NCBI RefSeq assembly: GCF_028622875.1
Contig: NZ_CP117709.1
Span: forward strand, 5,397,001 to 5,461,000
Direction of reading: 5' to 3'
From: Streptomyces sp. MMBL 11-1
GTDB taxonomy: Bacteria; Actinomycetota; Actinomycetes; Streptomycetales; Streptomycetaceae
DNA: 64,000 nt
Of the stretch, positions 1 through 9,417 are shown one piece after another (the first letter of the stretch is position 1; every line of letters begins with the position of its first letter). The notes beneath the pieces were generated by a model. It was not told the DNA's origin. It worked only from the letters and a program-made list of their open reading frames with translations, and searched no databases. The translations under genes were made by a program, and so were the position numbers.

Positions 1-182
1 TCCCGGTGCTGCTGGTGGAAGTCTCCGATCCGCTTCCGGATCCACCCACCGCACGCAGTGCGGGTCCCGACGACGAAGGCGGCCGGGGACTCCAGCTCGT
101 GGCCTGTTCCGCGCGCCGCTGGGGGACCCGTCGGGGAAAGAGTGGCAAGACGGTGTGGTTCGAGCTGGCTCTCCCTGGTTAG
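1..182 (+). CDS. ATP-binding (HATPase_c) domain protein, C-terminal fragment
   Basis: Only the last 59 codons are in the window; the reading frame enters at base 3 and stops with TAG at 180-182. The fragment reads PVLLVEVSDP, then GGRGLQLV, then GKTVWFELALPG. These are the N/G2-box region and C-terminal strand of the GHKL ATPase fold used by anti-sigma-factor kinases and SpoIIE-type proteins of actinomycetes. The next gene ends with nearly the same string (GGRGLQLV...GKTVWFELALPDG), so the two look like tandem paralogues. Whether this copy also carries phosphatase or PAS domains cannot be seen. Likely role: a soluble serine kinase or phosphatase in a partner-switching circuit. Confidence 0.8.
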   Translation, partial: PVLLVEVSDPLPDPPTARSAGPDDEGGRGLQLVACSARRWGTRRGKSGKTVWFELALPG

Positions 183-341
183 GAGAGTGGGGGACGCGCA
201 GCGATCACCAGAGGTCGGGCAGAACCTGGCTGAAAGGGACCGAGACCTTGCTGTGATCGTGAACGCCGTGTCGGTCGGGGCCGTAGTGCTGAATACTGCG
301 GGCAGGACCGGTCCGGTGTGTGAGCTGGAGGGGACGGTCGC

Positions 342-2972
342 GTGAGCGAAATACCTGGGACAACGGGTGATGTCGGTGATGCCGTCGGGACCACGGGCGA
401 CGTCGTGTGGCAGAGCAGTCCGCCCGGCTCGATCTATGACTACATCAGGGTCGCCTCCTTCTCGATCGGCCCCGACGGTCTGATCGAGCAGTGGAGCAGC
501 CGGGCCGCCGGTCTGTTCGGCATGTCCTCGACCGAGGCGATCGGCCGTGACCCGGTGGAGGCCTTCATGCCCGCCGAGCTGCGCTCGGACGGTCATCGGC
601 GGGTCGGCGAGATCCTCGACGGCAAGGAGTGGACGGGCCTCGTCCCGTTCCGGATGCCGGGCGAGGGCGGGGCGCACGGCGTCGCCGAGGTCTATGTGAT
701 GCCGAGTCTGACGGGCCGGGGGGAGCGGGCCGCCCTCTGTATCGTCGTGGACGTCCGGGCCCTGCGGCGCATCGAGACGGACCTCGCCGCCTCCCAGGCC
801 ATATTCGGCCAATCTCCTTTCGGCTTCGTTCTGTTCGGCACGGACTTCGCCGTCGTTCGGGCCAACCAGCGCTTCGCCACGGTCTTCGGCGGCGCGGCCG
901 AGGACCACCGGGGCCGCACGGTGGAGGACTATCTGCCGCGGGCCGAGGCCGACCGGCTGTCCGCCACTCTGAAACGGGTCCTGGAGACCGGGGAGTCGGT
1001 CACCGACCTCCAGCTCGTCGGCACCGCACCCGGCGGCACCGAGCGCCGCCACTGGTCCATGAACCTCTACCGCGTGCACAGCGGGGCCGGCCGCCCCGTC
1101 GGCATCGCCGGCCTCGCCACCGACGTCACCCGCCGCCACATCGCCGCCCGCGAGGCCGCCAGCGCCCGCCGCAACCTCGCCCTCCTCAACGAGGCCAGCG
1201 CCCGCATCGGCAATTCCCTGGACCTGGAGACCACCGCCCGCGAGCTCCTCGACGTGGCCGTCCCCGGCTTCTGCGACCTCGCCGCCGTCGACCTCTACCA
1301 GGGACTGCTCACCGGCGAGGAGGCCGCTCCCGGCAGTTGGGCGCCCGCCCACCGCGAGTCCGCCGGAGGCTCGGCGGAGCTGCGCCGGGTGGCCCACGCC
1401 AGCGCGGTCGCCGACGCCCTGCACACCGCCGTGGCGGGCAGCGGCCCCCCGGGCCCGGACGACCTGCCGCCCGCGCTCGGCTCCGTCCACCGCTTCGCCT
1501 TCGGCTCGCCCTGCGCCGTCGCGCTGCGCTCCGGCCGGGTCGAGGACGTCCCCGGCGACGAGATGGGCTTCGTGCAGTCGACGCTCGCCGTGCCCATGGT
1601 CGCGCACGACACCGTCGTCGGCCTCGTCCAGTTCTCCCGTACGAAGGGCAGCGAGCCGTTCGGGGAACGCGACCGGGCGCTCGCCACCGAACTGGCGGCC
1701 CGCGCCGCCGTCTGCATCGACAACGCCCGCCTCTACCGCCGCGAGCACGAACGCGCCCTCATCCTCCAGCGCAGCCTCCTGCCCCCCGGCGACCCGGAGG
1801 CCGCCGGCCTCGACATCGCCTGCCGCTATCTGCCGGGCAACACCGCCACCGAGGTCGGCGGCGACTGGTTCGACGTGATCGAGCTGCCCGGCCACCGCAC
1901 CGCCCTCGTCGTCGGCGACGTCATGGGCCGCGGCCTGCGCGCCGCCGTCGCCATGGGCGAACTGCGCACCGCCGTGCGGACCCTGGCCCTCCTCGACCTG
2001 GAGCCGGCCGAAGTGCTCTCCGCCCTGGACGAGGTGGCCCGCGGCCTCGGCTCCCCGGGCGGCGGCGAGCGCAGCGAGGGCCTCGGCGGCAGCGGGGGAG
2101 CGCAGTGGCCCTCCCGCGCCGCGCAGAAGTCCCGCGAGGCGGACCTCTCCGAGGTGTATCTCGCGACCTGCGTGTACGCGGTCTACGACCCGGTCACCCG
2201 GCGCTGCACGTTCGCCAACGCCGGGCACCTCCCTCCGGCCGTCGTCGAGCCCGGCCGGCCCGCCCGGCTCATCGACGTACCGCCGGGCATGCCGCTGGGC
2301 GTCGGTGGCGAGCCGTTCGAGGAGGTCGAGGTCGAGCTGGCCGAGAACGCCCTGCTCACCCTCTACACCGACGGCCTCGTCGAATCCCGCGACCAGCCGC
2401 TGGACGAGGGCCTGGACGCGCTGCGGGCCGTCCTCACCGGCCCGCAGATGGAGCTGGAGGGGGCCTGCGACCACGTGCTGAGCACGCTCGACACCCGGCA
2501 CGGCGAGGACGACATCGCCCTGCTGATGGCCCGCATCCAGGGGCTCCCCGGGGAGGCGGTCGGGGACTGGACGCTGCCGCGCGAACCCCGCTCCGTGGGG
2601 CGCGCCCGTGAGCTGGCCCGCTCACAGCTGGTCGCCTGGGACCTCGACGACCTGGTCGACACCACCGAACTCCTCGTCAGCGAACTGGTCACCAACGCCC
2701 TGCGCTACGGCGAGGGCGAGATCCGGCTCCGGCTGCTGCGCGACCGCACCCTGGTCTGCGAGGTGTGGGACGCCGGCCTCGTCCAGCCGCGCCGCCGCCG
2801 CGCCCGCGACACGGACGAGGGGGGCCGCGGCCTCCAGCTGGTCGGCCTGCTCAGCGCCGCCTGGGGCTCGCGCCGCACCCCGCGCGGCAAGACCGTGTGG
2901 TTCGAACTGGCCCTGCCGGACGGGGCTCCGGCCGCCGAGCTCTCCGTGGAGCAGCTGCTGAGCATGTACTGA
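342..2972 (+). CDS. PAS/GAF-domain SpoIIE-type serine phosphatase with HATPase domain
   Basis: 876 residues from a GTG start. Domains in order: a PAS domain at about 28-140 (FSIGPDGLIEQWSSRA), a second PAS at about 150-260, a GAF domain at about 285-460, a PP2C/SpoIIE phosphatase at about 485-720 (TEVGGDWFDV, VVGDVMGRG, NAGHLPP, LYTDGLVE), and an HATPase_c module at about 740-868 (ELVTNALRYG, GGRGLQLV). The acidic metal-binding residues of the phosphatase (GGDWFD, GDVMG, TDGL) are present. There is no signal peptide or membrane segment, so it is cytosolic. The family dephosphorylates anti-anti-sigma factors while the HATPase module can act as the opposing kinase; ligand sensing by PAS/GAF is inferred. 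It follows a truncated paralogue by 160 bp. Confidence 0.93.
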   Translation: MSEIPGTTGDVGDAVGTTGDVVWQSSPPGSIYDYIRVASFSIGPDGLIEQWSSRAAGLFGMSSTEAIGRDPVEAFMPAELRSDGHRRVGEILDGKEWTGLVPFRMPGEGGAHGVAEVYVMPSLTGRGERAALCIVVDVRALRRIETDLAASQAIFGQSPFGFVLFGTDFAVVRANQRFATVFGGAAEDHRGRTVEDYLPRAEADRLSATLKRVLETGESVTDLQLVGTAPGGTERRHWSMNLYRVHSGAGRPVGIAGLATDVTRRHIAAREAASARRNLALLNEASARIGNSLDLETTARELLDVAVPGFCDLAAVDLYQGLLTGEEAAPGSWAPAHRESAGGSAELRRVAHASAVADALHTAVAGSGPPGPDDLPPALGSVHRFAFGSPCAVALRSGRVEDVPGDEMGFVQSTLAVPMVAHDTVVGLVQFSRTKGSEPFGERDRALATELAARAAVCIDNARLYRREHERALILQRSLLPPGDPEAAGLDIACRYLPGNTATEVGGDWFDVIELPGHRTALVVGDVMGRGLRAAVAMGELRTAVRTLALLDLEPAEVLSALDEVARGLGSPGGGERSEGLGGSGGAQWPSRAAQKSREADLSEVYLATCVYAVYDPVTRRCTFANAGHLPPAVVEPGRPARLIDVPPGMPLGVGGEPFEEVEVELAENALLTLYTDGLVESRDQPLDEGLDALRAVLTGPQMELEGACDHVLSTLDTRHGEDDIALLMARIQGLPGEAVGDWTLPREPRSVGRARELARSQLVAWDLDDLVDTTELLVSELVTNALRYGEGEIRLRLLRDRTLVCEVWDAGLVQPRRRRARDTDEGGRGLQLVGLLSAAWGSRRTPRGKTVWFELALPDGAPAAELSVEQLLSMY

Positions 2973-3045
2973 GCCCGCGAGGCTCGCGAGGGTGCTGACG
3001 AGAACCCCCCCCGCCCGCGAGGGCACGTTTCCCACCCGGCCCCCG

Positions 3046-3137
3046 CACCAGGCGTCACGCGCCCGCGCGCAAGGCGTTCGTGCACCGGGCGTGACGCTCC
3101 CGCTGCGCGCGAGGCGCCCGCGCACCGGGCGTCACGC
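3046..3137. repeat. three imperfect 15-bp direct repeats
   Basis: CACCRGGCGTSACGC occurs at 3046-3060, 3083-3097 and 3123-3137, spaced 37 and 40 bp. The last copy contains the stop codon of the PspA-like gene on the minus strand. The array fills the gap between two convergent genes. It may be a slipped duplication of the gene's 3' end; no function is evident. Confidence 0.5.
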
Positions 3138-3845
3138 GCCCGTCTTCAGGGCAGCCAGCCGGGCCTCCACCTCCGCGCTGTCTCCCAGGCTGTCCAGCTC
3201 CTCGAACTGGGCGTCCAGCGAGGAGGCCGCCAGCTCCTGCTTGCCCAGCGCCTTCGCCTCCTCGCGCCGCACCTTGTCCTCGAAGCGGCTCAGCTCGCTC
3301 GTCGGGTCGAGGACGTCGATGGTCTTCACGGCGTCCATCATCCGGTTCTGCGCCTGCGCGGACTTCGAACGGGCCACCAGCTCGTCACGCTTGGCCTTCA
3401 GCTGGGAGAGCTTGGCCTTCATCTGGTCGAGCCCCGACTTCAGCTTGTCCACGACCTCGCTCTGCGAGGCGATCGTGGGCCCGGCCGTCTTCGCCTCCTG
3501 CTCGGACCGGAGCTGGCGGCCCAGCGCGACCTTCGCCAGGTTGTCGAACTTGTCGGCCTCCGCGACCGACCCCGCCCCGCGCAGCTCATCGGCCTTCCGG
3601 CTGGCGGCCAGCGCCTTGCCGCCCCACTCGGCCGCCGCCTCGACGTCCTCCTTGTGGTCCTGCTCCATCAGCCGGAGGTTGCCGATGGTGGCCGCGACCG
3701 CCTGTTCGGCCTCCGCGATGTTGTTCGTGTAGTCCCGGATCAGCTGGTCCAGCATCTTCTGCGGGTCCTCGGCCTGATCGATCAGGGCGTTGATGTTGGC
3801 CTTCGCGAGCTGGGTGACGCGGCCGAGGACGGTCTGCTTGGACAT
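3132..3845 (-). CDS. PspA/IM30 family protein
   Basis: 237 residues, starting at the ATG at 3845 (MSKQTVLGRVTQLAKANINALIDQAEDP). This N-terminal amphipathic segment and the AEDPQKML string are hallmarks of PspA/Vipp1 proteins, which coat damaged membranes as helical oligomers. The body is an almost continuous charged coiled coil. No membrane span or signal is visible. It is 59 bp downstream of the TPM-domain gene on the same strand, so the pair probably forms an operon that responds to envelope stress; that role is inferred. A longer frame extends upstream but lies inside the TPM gene in another frame and is not real. Confidence 0.92.
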   Translation of the reverse strand: MSKQTVLGRVTQLAKANINALIDQAEDPQKMLDQLIRDYTNNIAEAEQAVAATIGNLRLMEQDHKEDVEAAAEWGGKALAASRKADELRGAGSVAEADKFDNLAKVALGRQLRSEQEAKTAGPTIASQSEVVDKLKSGLDQMKAKLSQLKAKRDELVARSKSAQAQNRMMDAVKTIDVLDPTSELSRFEDKVRREEAKALGKQELAASSLDAQFEELDSLGDSAEVEARLAALKTGA

Positions 3846-3904
3846 GGGATGGCTCCTTGGAGATCGAGACGGTTCATGTGCTGTGGTCCTGCCCTGCCGG
3901 TCGT

Positions 3905-6121
3905 TCAGAAGCGGCCGCCACCGCCCCGGCGGCCCCGTGTCCCGCCCCCTCCGAAGCTGCCGGGCCCGCCGCCGAAGCCGCCGGACCGGCCGCCGCCGAA
4001 CCCGCCGCCGAAGCCGCCGCCCATGCCCCCGCCCCGGCCGCCGCCGAACAGCCCGCCGAGGATGATGCCGCCGAGCACCGCCCCGCCCATGCCGCCGCCC
4101 TGCGGGGAGCCGGGCCCCCGCGGGGAGCCGAAGCCGCGGACGTCCTGCTCGGCCAGGCTCATCGCCTGCCCGGCCAGCGCGTCCGCCTGCCGCACCTCGG
4201 CCAGTGCCCCCCGCGCGTCCGTGGCCGTCAGCTCCCGGGCCCGCTCCCACCGCCGCTGTGCCTCCGTGAGCCGGGTACGGGCCTGGCTGCCGACCGCACC
4301 CCGGTGGGTCGTGATGTAGTCGGCCGCCGCCCCGATCGCGGACCGGGCGGTGAGCATCGCCTGATCGAGGAGGGACCGGGCCTTCGCCTCGCCCCGCTCC
4401 TGGTCCCGGGCCCCCGCCAGCGCCTCGTCCAGGGCCGCGTCCGCCTCCTCCACCCGGCGCAGCGCGTCGATCGGGTCGTACGGTCCGGCGGCCGTGGCGG
4501 CCCGCACATCGGTGAGCACGGCTTCGGCGCGGGCGATCCGGCCGCGCAGACCGGCGGTCGACGCTCCCTCGGCGGCCCCTTCGAGCAGCCCGCCCGCGTC
4601 CGCGAGGTCGGTCTCCGTCTCGGTCACCGCGGCGGGCAGCTTCCGCGCGGCCTCGCCCAGCTCCGCCGCCCGCCGGTCCACCGAGTCCAGCAGCGTGCCC
4701 GCCTGGCCCACCGCGCCCTCGGCTCCCCGGATGTAGACCGCGGCCCGGGAGTTCTCGCCGTCCTCGACCGCCGTACGGGCCTGCTCCACGGCCGGGGCCG
4801 CGAAGGCCAGCCGGTCCTTCGCCTGCTCGACGTCGGCCGCCACGGGCGCGGCGGCGCCCTCCCCGTACCGTTCGCGCAGCCCGGCGACGCCCGACTCGGC
4901 CGCCGCGACCCGCCCGGCGAGGGCGCGGCGCCTGGCGTCCACGGTGGCCAGGGCCTCCGGCGCGGTACGTTCCAGGGCCCGCAGCCGGTCGAAGTCCTCG
5001 GAGACGGTGTCCAGGCCTTCGTTCGCGGTCGCGCACCGGCGCAGGATCTCCTCCAGCATCAGGCGGCGGGCCGCGTCGTCCTCGGGGAAGGCGTCGTCGA
5101 GCTGCTGACGCAACCGGAACGACCGCGTCAGCTCGTCCTTCGCCCGCGCTACCGCCTCGGTGAAGGGCTTCGCCGCCTCCTCGCCGAACTGGGCGGTGGC
5201 GAAACCGAGTTCCTCCTCGCTGGTGCGTACCGCGTCGTCGGTGTCCACCAGCGCCTCCTTGGCCCGCCCGTCCAGCTCCGGCAGCGGCTCCGGCGCACCG
5301 CCCGCCCCCGCGCCCCGGCCCCAGCCGGTGGCCGCCGGGGTGGTGCGGGTGGTCGTACGCCGTCTGCGCCGGGCGTACGCGTAGGCGCCGACCGCGCCCA
5401 CGCCCGCCACGACGACCACCGGCAGGATGATGTCGCGGGCGCCGGTGGAGCCGGAGCCGTCCGTACCGGGGTCGGCGGGCCCCGGGGTGATGGCGGGGGC
5501 GGTCACCGGACGTCCGGCCAGTACGGAGCCGTAGCCGTCGGCAGCGCCGATCGCGGCCCCGGCCCAGTCGTTCTCCCGCAGCGCGGGTTCGATCGCGGTG
5601 CCCGCCACCTCCCGCAGCTGCTCGTCGGTCAGCGGGGACCCGGCGTCGACGGAGTAGGCGTACTGGCGGTCGTGGGTGGCGACGGAGAGCAGCACGTCGT
5701 CCTGGCCCAGGCCGTTGCGGTCGGCGGTCTCGTCGCTCCACGTCTGTCCGGACCGGCCGGAGAAATCACGTACGTACACCACGAAGAGCTGGAGGCGCTC
5801 GTCGTCGTACAACCGGTCGAGCGCGTCCTCCACCTGCCCCGCCCGGTCGCCCAGAGCCCCCACCCGGTCGGTGACCTGCCCCTCCCGGGACAGCTCGACG
5901 GGGTCGTCGGCACGGGCGGTCGCGGCGGCGGGGAGCACCAGCCAGCACACGGCGGCCAGCACGGCGAGGAGGCCGGCGAGAGCGCGGCCGACGCGCAGGC
6001 CGCTGCGAGGACCGGCGGGAGGGCCGCTGCGAGGGCCGGCCGGAGGGCCGGTGGACCGGCAGGGAAGCCGGGCACCGCCGGGGGCGGTGCTCCGGAGCCG
6101 TGTCCGTGGATGAAATATCAC
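3905..6121 (-). CDS. TPM-domain membrane protein with glycine-rich tail
   Basis: About 738 residues if it begins at the GTG at 6121; the frame stays open to 6193 and no good ribosome site is visible, so the start is uncertain. A hydrophobic signal/anchor lies at about 47-70 and a TPM (YgcG-type) domain at about 78-205 (FVVYVRDFSGRSGQTW, GQDDVLLSVATHDRQYAYSV). A second membrane helix at about 231-250 is followed by Arg residues. A long helical, probably cytoplasmic region follows to about 670, ending in a Gly-rich tail (GGGFGGGFGGGRSGGFGGG). TPM domains are exported and linked to photosystem repair or phosphatase activity elsewhere; the function in actinomycetes is unknown. The Gly-rich tail is common to this family. 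It lies upstream of the PspA-like gene. Confidence 0.85.
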   Translation of the reverse strand: MIFHPRTRLRSTAPGGARLPCRSTGPPAGPRSGPPAGPRSGLRVGRALAGLLAVLAAVCWLVLPAAATARADDPVELSREGQVTDRVGALGDRAGQVEDALDRLYDDERLQLFVVYVRDFSGRSGQTWSDETADRNGLGQDDVLLSVATHDRQYAYSVDAGSPLTDEQLREVAGTAIEPALRENDWAGAAIGAADGYGSVLAGRPVTAPAITPGPADPGTDGSGSTGARDIILPVVVVAGVGAVGAYAYARRRRRTTTRTTPAATGWGRGAGAGGAPEPLPELDGRAKEALVDTDDAVRTSEEELGFATAQFGEEAAKPFTEAVARAKDELTRSFRLRQQLDDAFPEDDAARRLMLEEILRRCATANEGLDTVSEDFDRLRALERTAPEALATVDARRRALAGRVAAAESGVAGLRERYGEGAAAPVAADVEQAKDRLAFAAPAVEQARTAVEDGENSRAAVYIRGAEGAVGQAGTLLDSVDRRAAELGEAARKLPAAVTETETDLADAGGLLEGAAEGASTAGLRGRIARAEAVLTDVRAATAAGPYDPIDALRRVEEADAALDEALAGARDQERGEAKARSLLDQAMLTARSAIGAAADYITTHRGAVGSQARTRLTEAQRRWERARELTATDARGALAEVRQADALAGQAMSLAEQDVRGFGSPRGPGSPQGGGMGGAVLGGIILGGLFGGGRGGGMGGGFGGGFGGGRSGGFGGGPGSFGGGGTRGRRGGGGRF

Positions 6122-6363
6122 CTTTGCGAGGCTATGTGTGCTTTTTGACCCTCGCGACCCGGCGTACTGCCGACCCGCGTCGGCTGTTCGCATGAAAGGG
6201 CGCGGGAAAGAGACACCCCCGCGCGTGTACGGAGGGACGGGGGCAGCCGTCCGTCGTCAGATGGGCGGACGTGGCGCGTTCCGGGGCCCGGTGCCGGAGG
6301 CCGACGGTGCCCGCGCCGGTGAGGTCCGGCACCCACGAGGGGCCCGAAGTCCGGAGGTGGCGT

Positions 6364-7887
6364 GTGACTGGCCTTCAGCTGTCGGTCGTCGTGCCGTGCT
6401 TCGACGAGGCCGAGGTCATCGAGTCCTTCCACGCCGCCCTGCTCGGCGTCCTGGACTCCCTCGGGGACAGCTTCGAGATCTGCTACGTCGACGACGGCAG
6501 CCGGGACCGCACCCGCCCGCTGCTCAGCGCCATCGCCGCCCGTGACCCGCGCATCCACTACACCGCCTTCAGCCGCAACTTCGGCAAGGAGGCCGCCATG
6601 CTCGCCGGCCTCCGCATGTCGCGCGGGGCGGCCGTGGTGATCATGGACGCCGACCTCCAGCACCCGCCCGAGCTGATCCCCCGCATGCTGGAACTGCACC
6701 GGCACGGCTACGACCAGGTCATCCCGCGCCGCGACCGCGCGGGCGAGGGCATGCTCCGCAGCACCCTCAGCCACACCTACTACGCGCTCGTCCGCCGCTG
6801 CATGGACGTGGAGCTCATCGACGGCTCGGGCGACTTCCGGCTGCTGTCGAGGCGAGCGGTGGAGAGCGTGCTGTCCCTTCCCGAGAGCAACCGCTTCTCC
6901 AAGGGGATCTTCTCCTGGATCGGCTTCGACACGGTCACCTTCCGCTACCGCAACAGCGAGCGGGTGGCGGGCCGGTCGAAATGGGGCAGCAAGCGGCTGC
7001 TGAACTACGGCATCGACGGACTGCTCTCCTTCAACAACCGGCCGCTCCGCCTCGCGATCTACACCGGCTTCTGGGTCTTCGTCTCGGCCCTGGTCTACGC
7101 CCTGTGGACGGTCGTGGGCGTCGTCCTGCACGGCGCGGACACCCCCGGTTACGCCACCCTCCTCACCGCCGTCGTCGCCCTCAGCGGCATCCAGCTGGTG
7201 ACGCTCGGGGTCATCGGCGAGTACGTGGGCCGCATCTACCACGAGGCGAAACACCGCCCGCCCTACGTCGTGCGGGAGACCGACGCGACCCGGCGGGCGC
7301 TGCCGGCCGGCCCGCCGTCGCGCCCGCGACTCACGGGAGGCCCGGGCGAACGCGCCACGCCCCCCGCCCCGGCCGCCATGGCCGAAGCCCCCGCCCCGGC
7401 CCCCGCGACCGGCGCCCCCGGCCGGTCCCGTACCGCCCGCCAGTTCGGCAGCTTCGTCCTCATCGGCTGCGTGAACACCGCCGTCTACCTCGGGATCTAC
7501 GCCTCGCTGAACCGCTGGATCCCGTACCTGACCGCGCACGTCGTCGGCTACGCGGTCAGCATCGTGTGCTCGTTCCTGCTCAACTCCTACGTCACCTGCC
7601 GGACGCGGCCGACCTGGCACGGGTTCGTCCGCTATCCCCTCTCCAGCCTGGTCAACCTGGTGGCGTCCGGAGCGCTGCTCTACGGGGCGGTCAGCGGCCT
7701 CGGGATGGACAAGAACCTCGCCGCGCTGGCGGCGGGCGTCCTCGTCACCCCGGTCTCGTTCCTGCTGGCCCGGTGGGCGATCACCTCGGGCCGGTCCAGG
7801 GCCGCCACGGCGGTGCCGCAGGCCGGACCGCAGGCCGGCCGTCCGGTGCCCGGACCGCTGCCCACCCGCTCGTCCCAGGAGGGGTGA
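6364..7887 (+). CDS. GT2 glycosyltransferase (DPM1/GtrB type) fused to GtrA domain
   Basis: 507 residues. GTG 6364 is chosen because GGAGG lies just upstream (about 6350) and the GT2 fold starts at once ([16 protein letters not shown]). The catalytic domain at 1-225 shows VDDGSRDRT and the DxD-like [15 protein letters not shown], as in polyprenyl-phosphate mannosyl- and glucosyltransferases. Two membrane helices at about 228-295 are typical of GtrB. After a Pro/Ala linker, a second membrane module from about 358 ([19 protein letters not shown]) matches GtrA, the putative flippase of polyprenyl-phosphate sugars. GtrA and GtrB are usually separate proteins. Inferred role: make and flip a polyprenyl-phosphate hexose for an extracytoplasmic transferase, plausibly the next gene. 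Confidence 0.92.
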   Translation: MTGLQLSVVVPCFDEAEVIESFHAALLGVLDSLGDSFEICYVDDGSRDRTRPLLSAIAARDPRIHYTAFSRNFGKEAAMLAGLRMSRGAAVVIMDADLQHPPELIPRMLELHRHGYDQVIPRRDRAGEGMLRSTLSHTYYALVRRCMDVELIDGSGDFRLLSRRAVESVLSLPESNRFSKGIFSWIGFDTVTFRYRNSERVAGRSKWGSKRLLNYGIDGLLSFNNRPLRLAIYTGFWVFVSALVYALWTVVGVVLHGADTPGYATLLTAVVALSGIQLVTLGVIGEYVGRIYHEAKHRPPYVVRETDATRRALPAGPPSRPRLTGGPGERATPPAPAAMAEAPAPAPATGAPGRSRTARQFGSFVLIGCVNTAVYLGIYASLNRWIPYLTAHVVGYAVSIVCSFLLNSYVTCRTRPTWHGFVRYPLSSLVNLVASGALLYGAVSGLGMDKNLAALAAGVLVTPVSFLLARWAITSGRSRAATAVPQAGPQAGRPVPGPLPTRSSQEG

Positions 7888-7895
7888 CGTCCGCG

Positions 7896-9410
7896 ATGTC
7901 CGACGACGTTCCCGTGACCGCCGCCCCGGAGAAGCCGCGGAGGGGCGAGGAGACGTCGGACCCGGCTGCCGGGCGCCCCTCGGACCGACCCTGGACCGCC
8001 CTCTGGGTGAGCGCCCTCGCGCTCCCGCCGCTCGCCCTGCTCGCCGCCGCGTCCTGGTTCGGGCGGTGGGTGCGGCCCGGCGCGGACGACTGGTGCTTCC
8101 TGCCCGCCGTACGGGACGACGGCGTCATGGGCCTCGTGGGGAAGTTCTACTTCGACGACAACGGGCGGGTCGCCAACGCCCTCCTGGTCGGCGCGTACGC
8201 GAAGTTCCAGGTCGCGGGACACCAGTGGTACCCCCTGATCAGCGGGGCCCTGGTGCTCGCGGTCCTCTGGGCGGTGGCCGTCCTGGCCCTGCGCCGGGCC
8301 CGGCTGCGCACCCCGCGCGGCCTGCCGCTCCTGCTCGCGGCCCTGAGCACCGCGCTCTTCCTGTTCGTCACGCCGAACACGTACAAGACGTTCTACTGGC
8401 CCGCGGCGTCCGTCTCGCACACCCTGCCGCCCGTCCTGGCCTGCGCCGCGCTGATCCCGTTCCTGCTCGCCCGCTCCCGCCGGGGGCGGGTCCTCGCGCT
8501 CGCCGTCGCGGCGCTCATGGGCGCCTTCCTCGCCACGCTGTCCGAGGAGACGGCGATCGTCGTCGTGGTGGTGCTCCTGACCGCGCTCCTGCTCTCCGGC
8601 CGGGTCGTCCCCGCCCCCGACCGGGGGTTCGTCCGGCGCTGGTGCGCGGCGGGCATCGCCGGGACGGCGGCCGGGGCCGTCGTCCTCATCACCTCACCCG
8701 GCTCCACGCGCCGCAGGGACCGGTTCGGCGCGGAGACCACCTCCCTGCTCGCCCCCGACTCCCTCACCGCGTCGCTGCGCGCGTTCGCCGAGATCGCCGT
8801 CACCGTGGCCACGACCTGGCAGTACGTCGGCGCGGTCGCCGCAGGCGTCCTGCTGGGGCTGCTGTGCCGACGGGCGGACGGGACACCGCCCCGCCCGCCC
8901 GCCCACGTGCCCCTGCTCATCGCCGCCGGAGTGCTCGCGCTCCTCGTCTCCGGCTACCTCTGCACGGTCATCGCCTATCCGGTGTTCGGCGACCGGGTGA
9001 GCGACCCGGGCGCCAACCGGCTGTGGAACGACTACCTCCTGCTGTACGTGATCCTGCTCGTCGGCGCGGGTGCCCTGCTGGGCATGGCCCTGCGCCGGCA
9101 CCCCCGCCGCACCGCCCCGGCGAAGGCCGTGTGCGCCGCGCTCTGCGTCCTGGTGTGCGTCGGCCCGGCCGTGGCGCTGACCAACCTGGAGACCGCGATG
9201 CGGGCCCGGGCCGAGAAGTGGGACGCCCAGGACCGCCGGCTCCGCGAGGGGGCGGAGGCCGGGAAGCGGGTCCTGCCGTACGAGCGCCTGGTGATCAGCA
9301 ACATGCTGGAGCCGTTCAGCCAGGGCGGACGCTCGTACTGGCCCGGAGGCTGCGTCGCCGACCTCTACGGGCTCGACCGGGTCACGGACGGGACCAGGGA
9401 CGCCCCGTGA
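7896..9410 (+). CDS. polytopic membrane protein, DUF6056/GT-C-like
   Basis: 504 residues with about ten hydrophobic segments. After the first span comes RPGADDWCF; an acidic pair after the first helix is the usual catalytic feature of GT-C glycosyltransferases using polyprenyl-phosphate sugars, and the whole resembles the DUF6056 family. The gene starts 9 nt after the GtrB-GtrA fusion. An in-frame GTG at 7884 overlaps that gene's stop codon, but AGGAGG at 7877-7882 is too close to it and fits ATG 7896 better. Inferred role: the acceptor-specific transferase of a three-component gtr-type system. The acceptor (wall polymer, protein or lipid) is unknown. Confidence 0.75.
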   Translation: MSDDVPVTAAPEKPRRGEETSDPAAGRPSDRPWTALWVSALALPPLALLAAASWFGRWVRPGADDWCFLPAVRDDGVMGLVGKFYFDDNGRVANALLVGAYAKFQVAGHQWYPLISGALVLAVLWAVAVLALRRARLRTPRGLPLLLAALSTALFLFVTPNTYKTFYWPAASVSHTLPPVLACAALIPFLLARSRRGRVLALAVAALMGAFLATLSEETAIVVVVVLLTALLLSGRVVPAPDRGFVRRWCAAGIAGTAAGAVVLITSPGSTRRRDRFGAETTSLLAPDSLTASLRAFAEIAVTVATTWQYVGAVAAGVLLGLLCRRADGTPPRPPAHVPLLIAAGVLALLVSGYLCTVIAYPVFGDRVSDPGANRLWNDYLLLYVILLVGAGALLGMALRRHPRRTAPAKAVCAALCVLVCVGPAVALTNLETAMRARAEKWDAQDRRLREGAEAGKRVLPYERLVISNMLEPFSQGGRSYWPGGCVADLYGLDRVTDGTRDAP

Positions 9411-9417
9411 CGATGAC

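Noticed and set aside
629-2611. 660-codon open frame inside the phosphatase gene in another frame
   Set aside because: Arg/Pro-rich shadow created by the high third-position GC; the family domains are all in the 342-2972 frame.
3846-5741. Upstream extension of the PspA-like frame
   Set aside because: It lies within the TPM-domain gene on the same strand in another frame and is Arg/Gly-rich without any fold.
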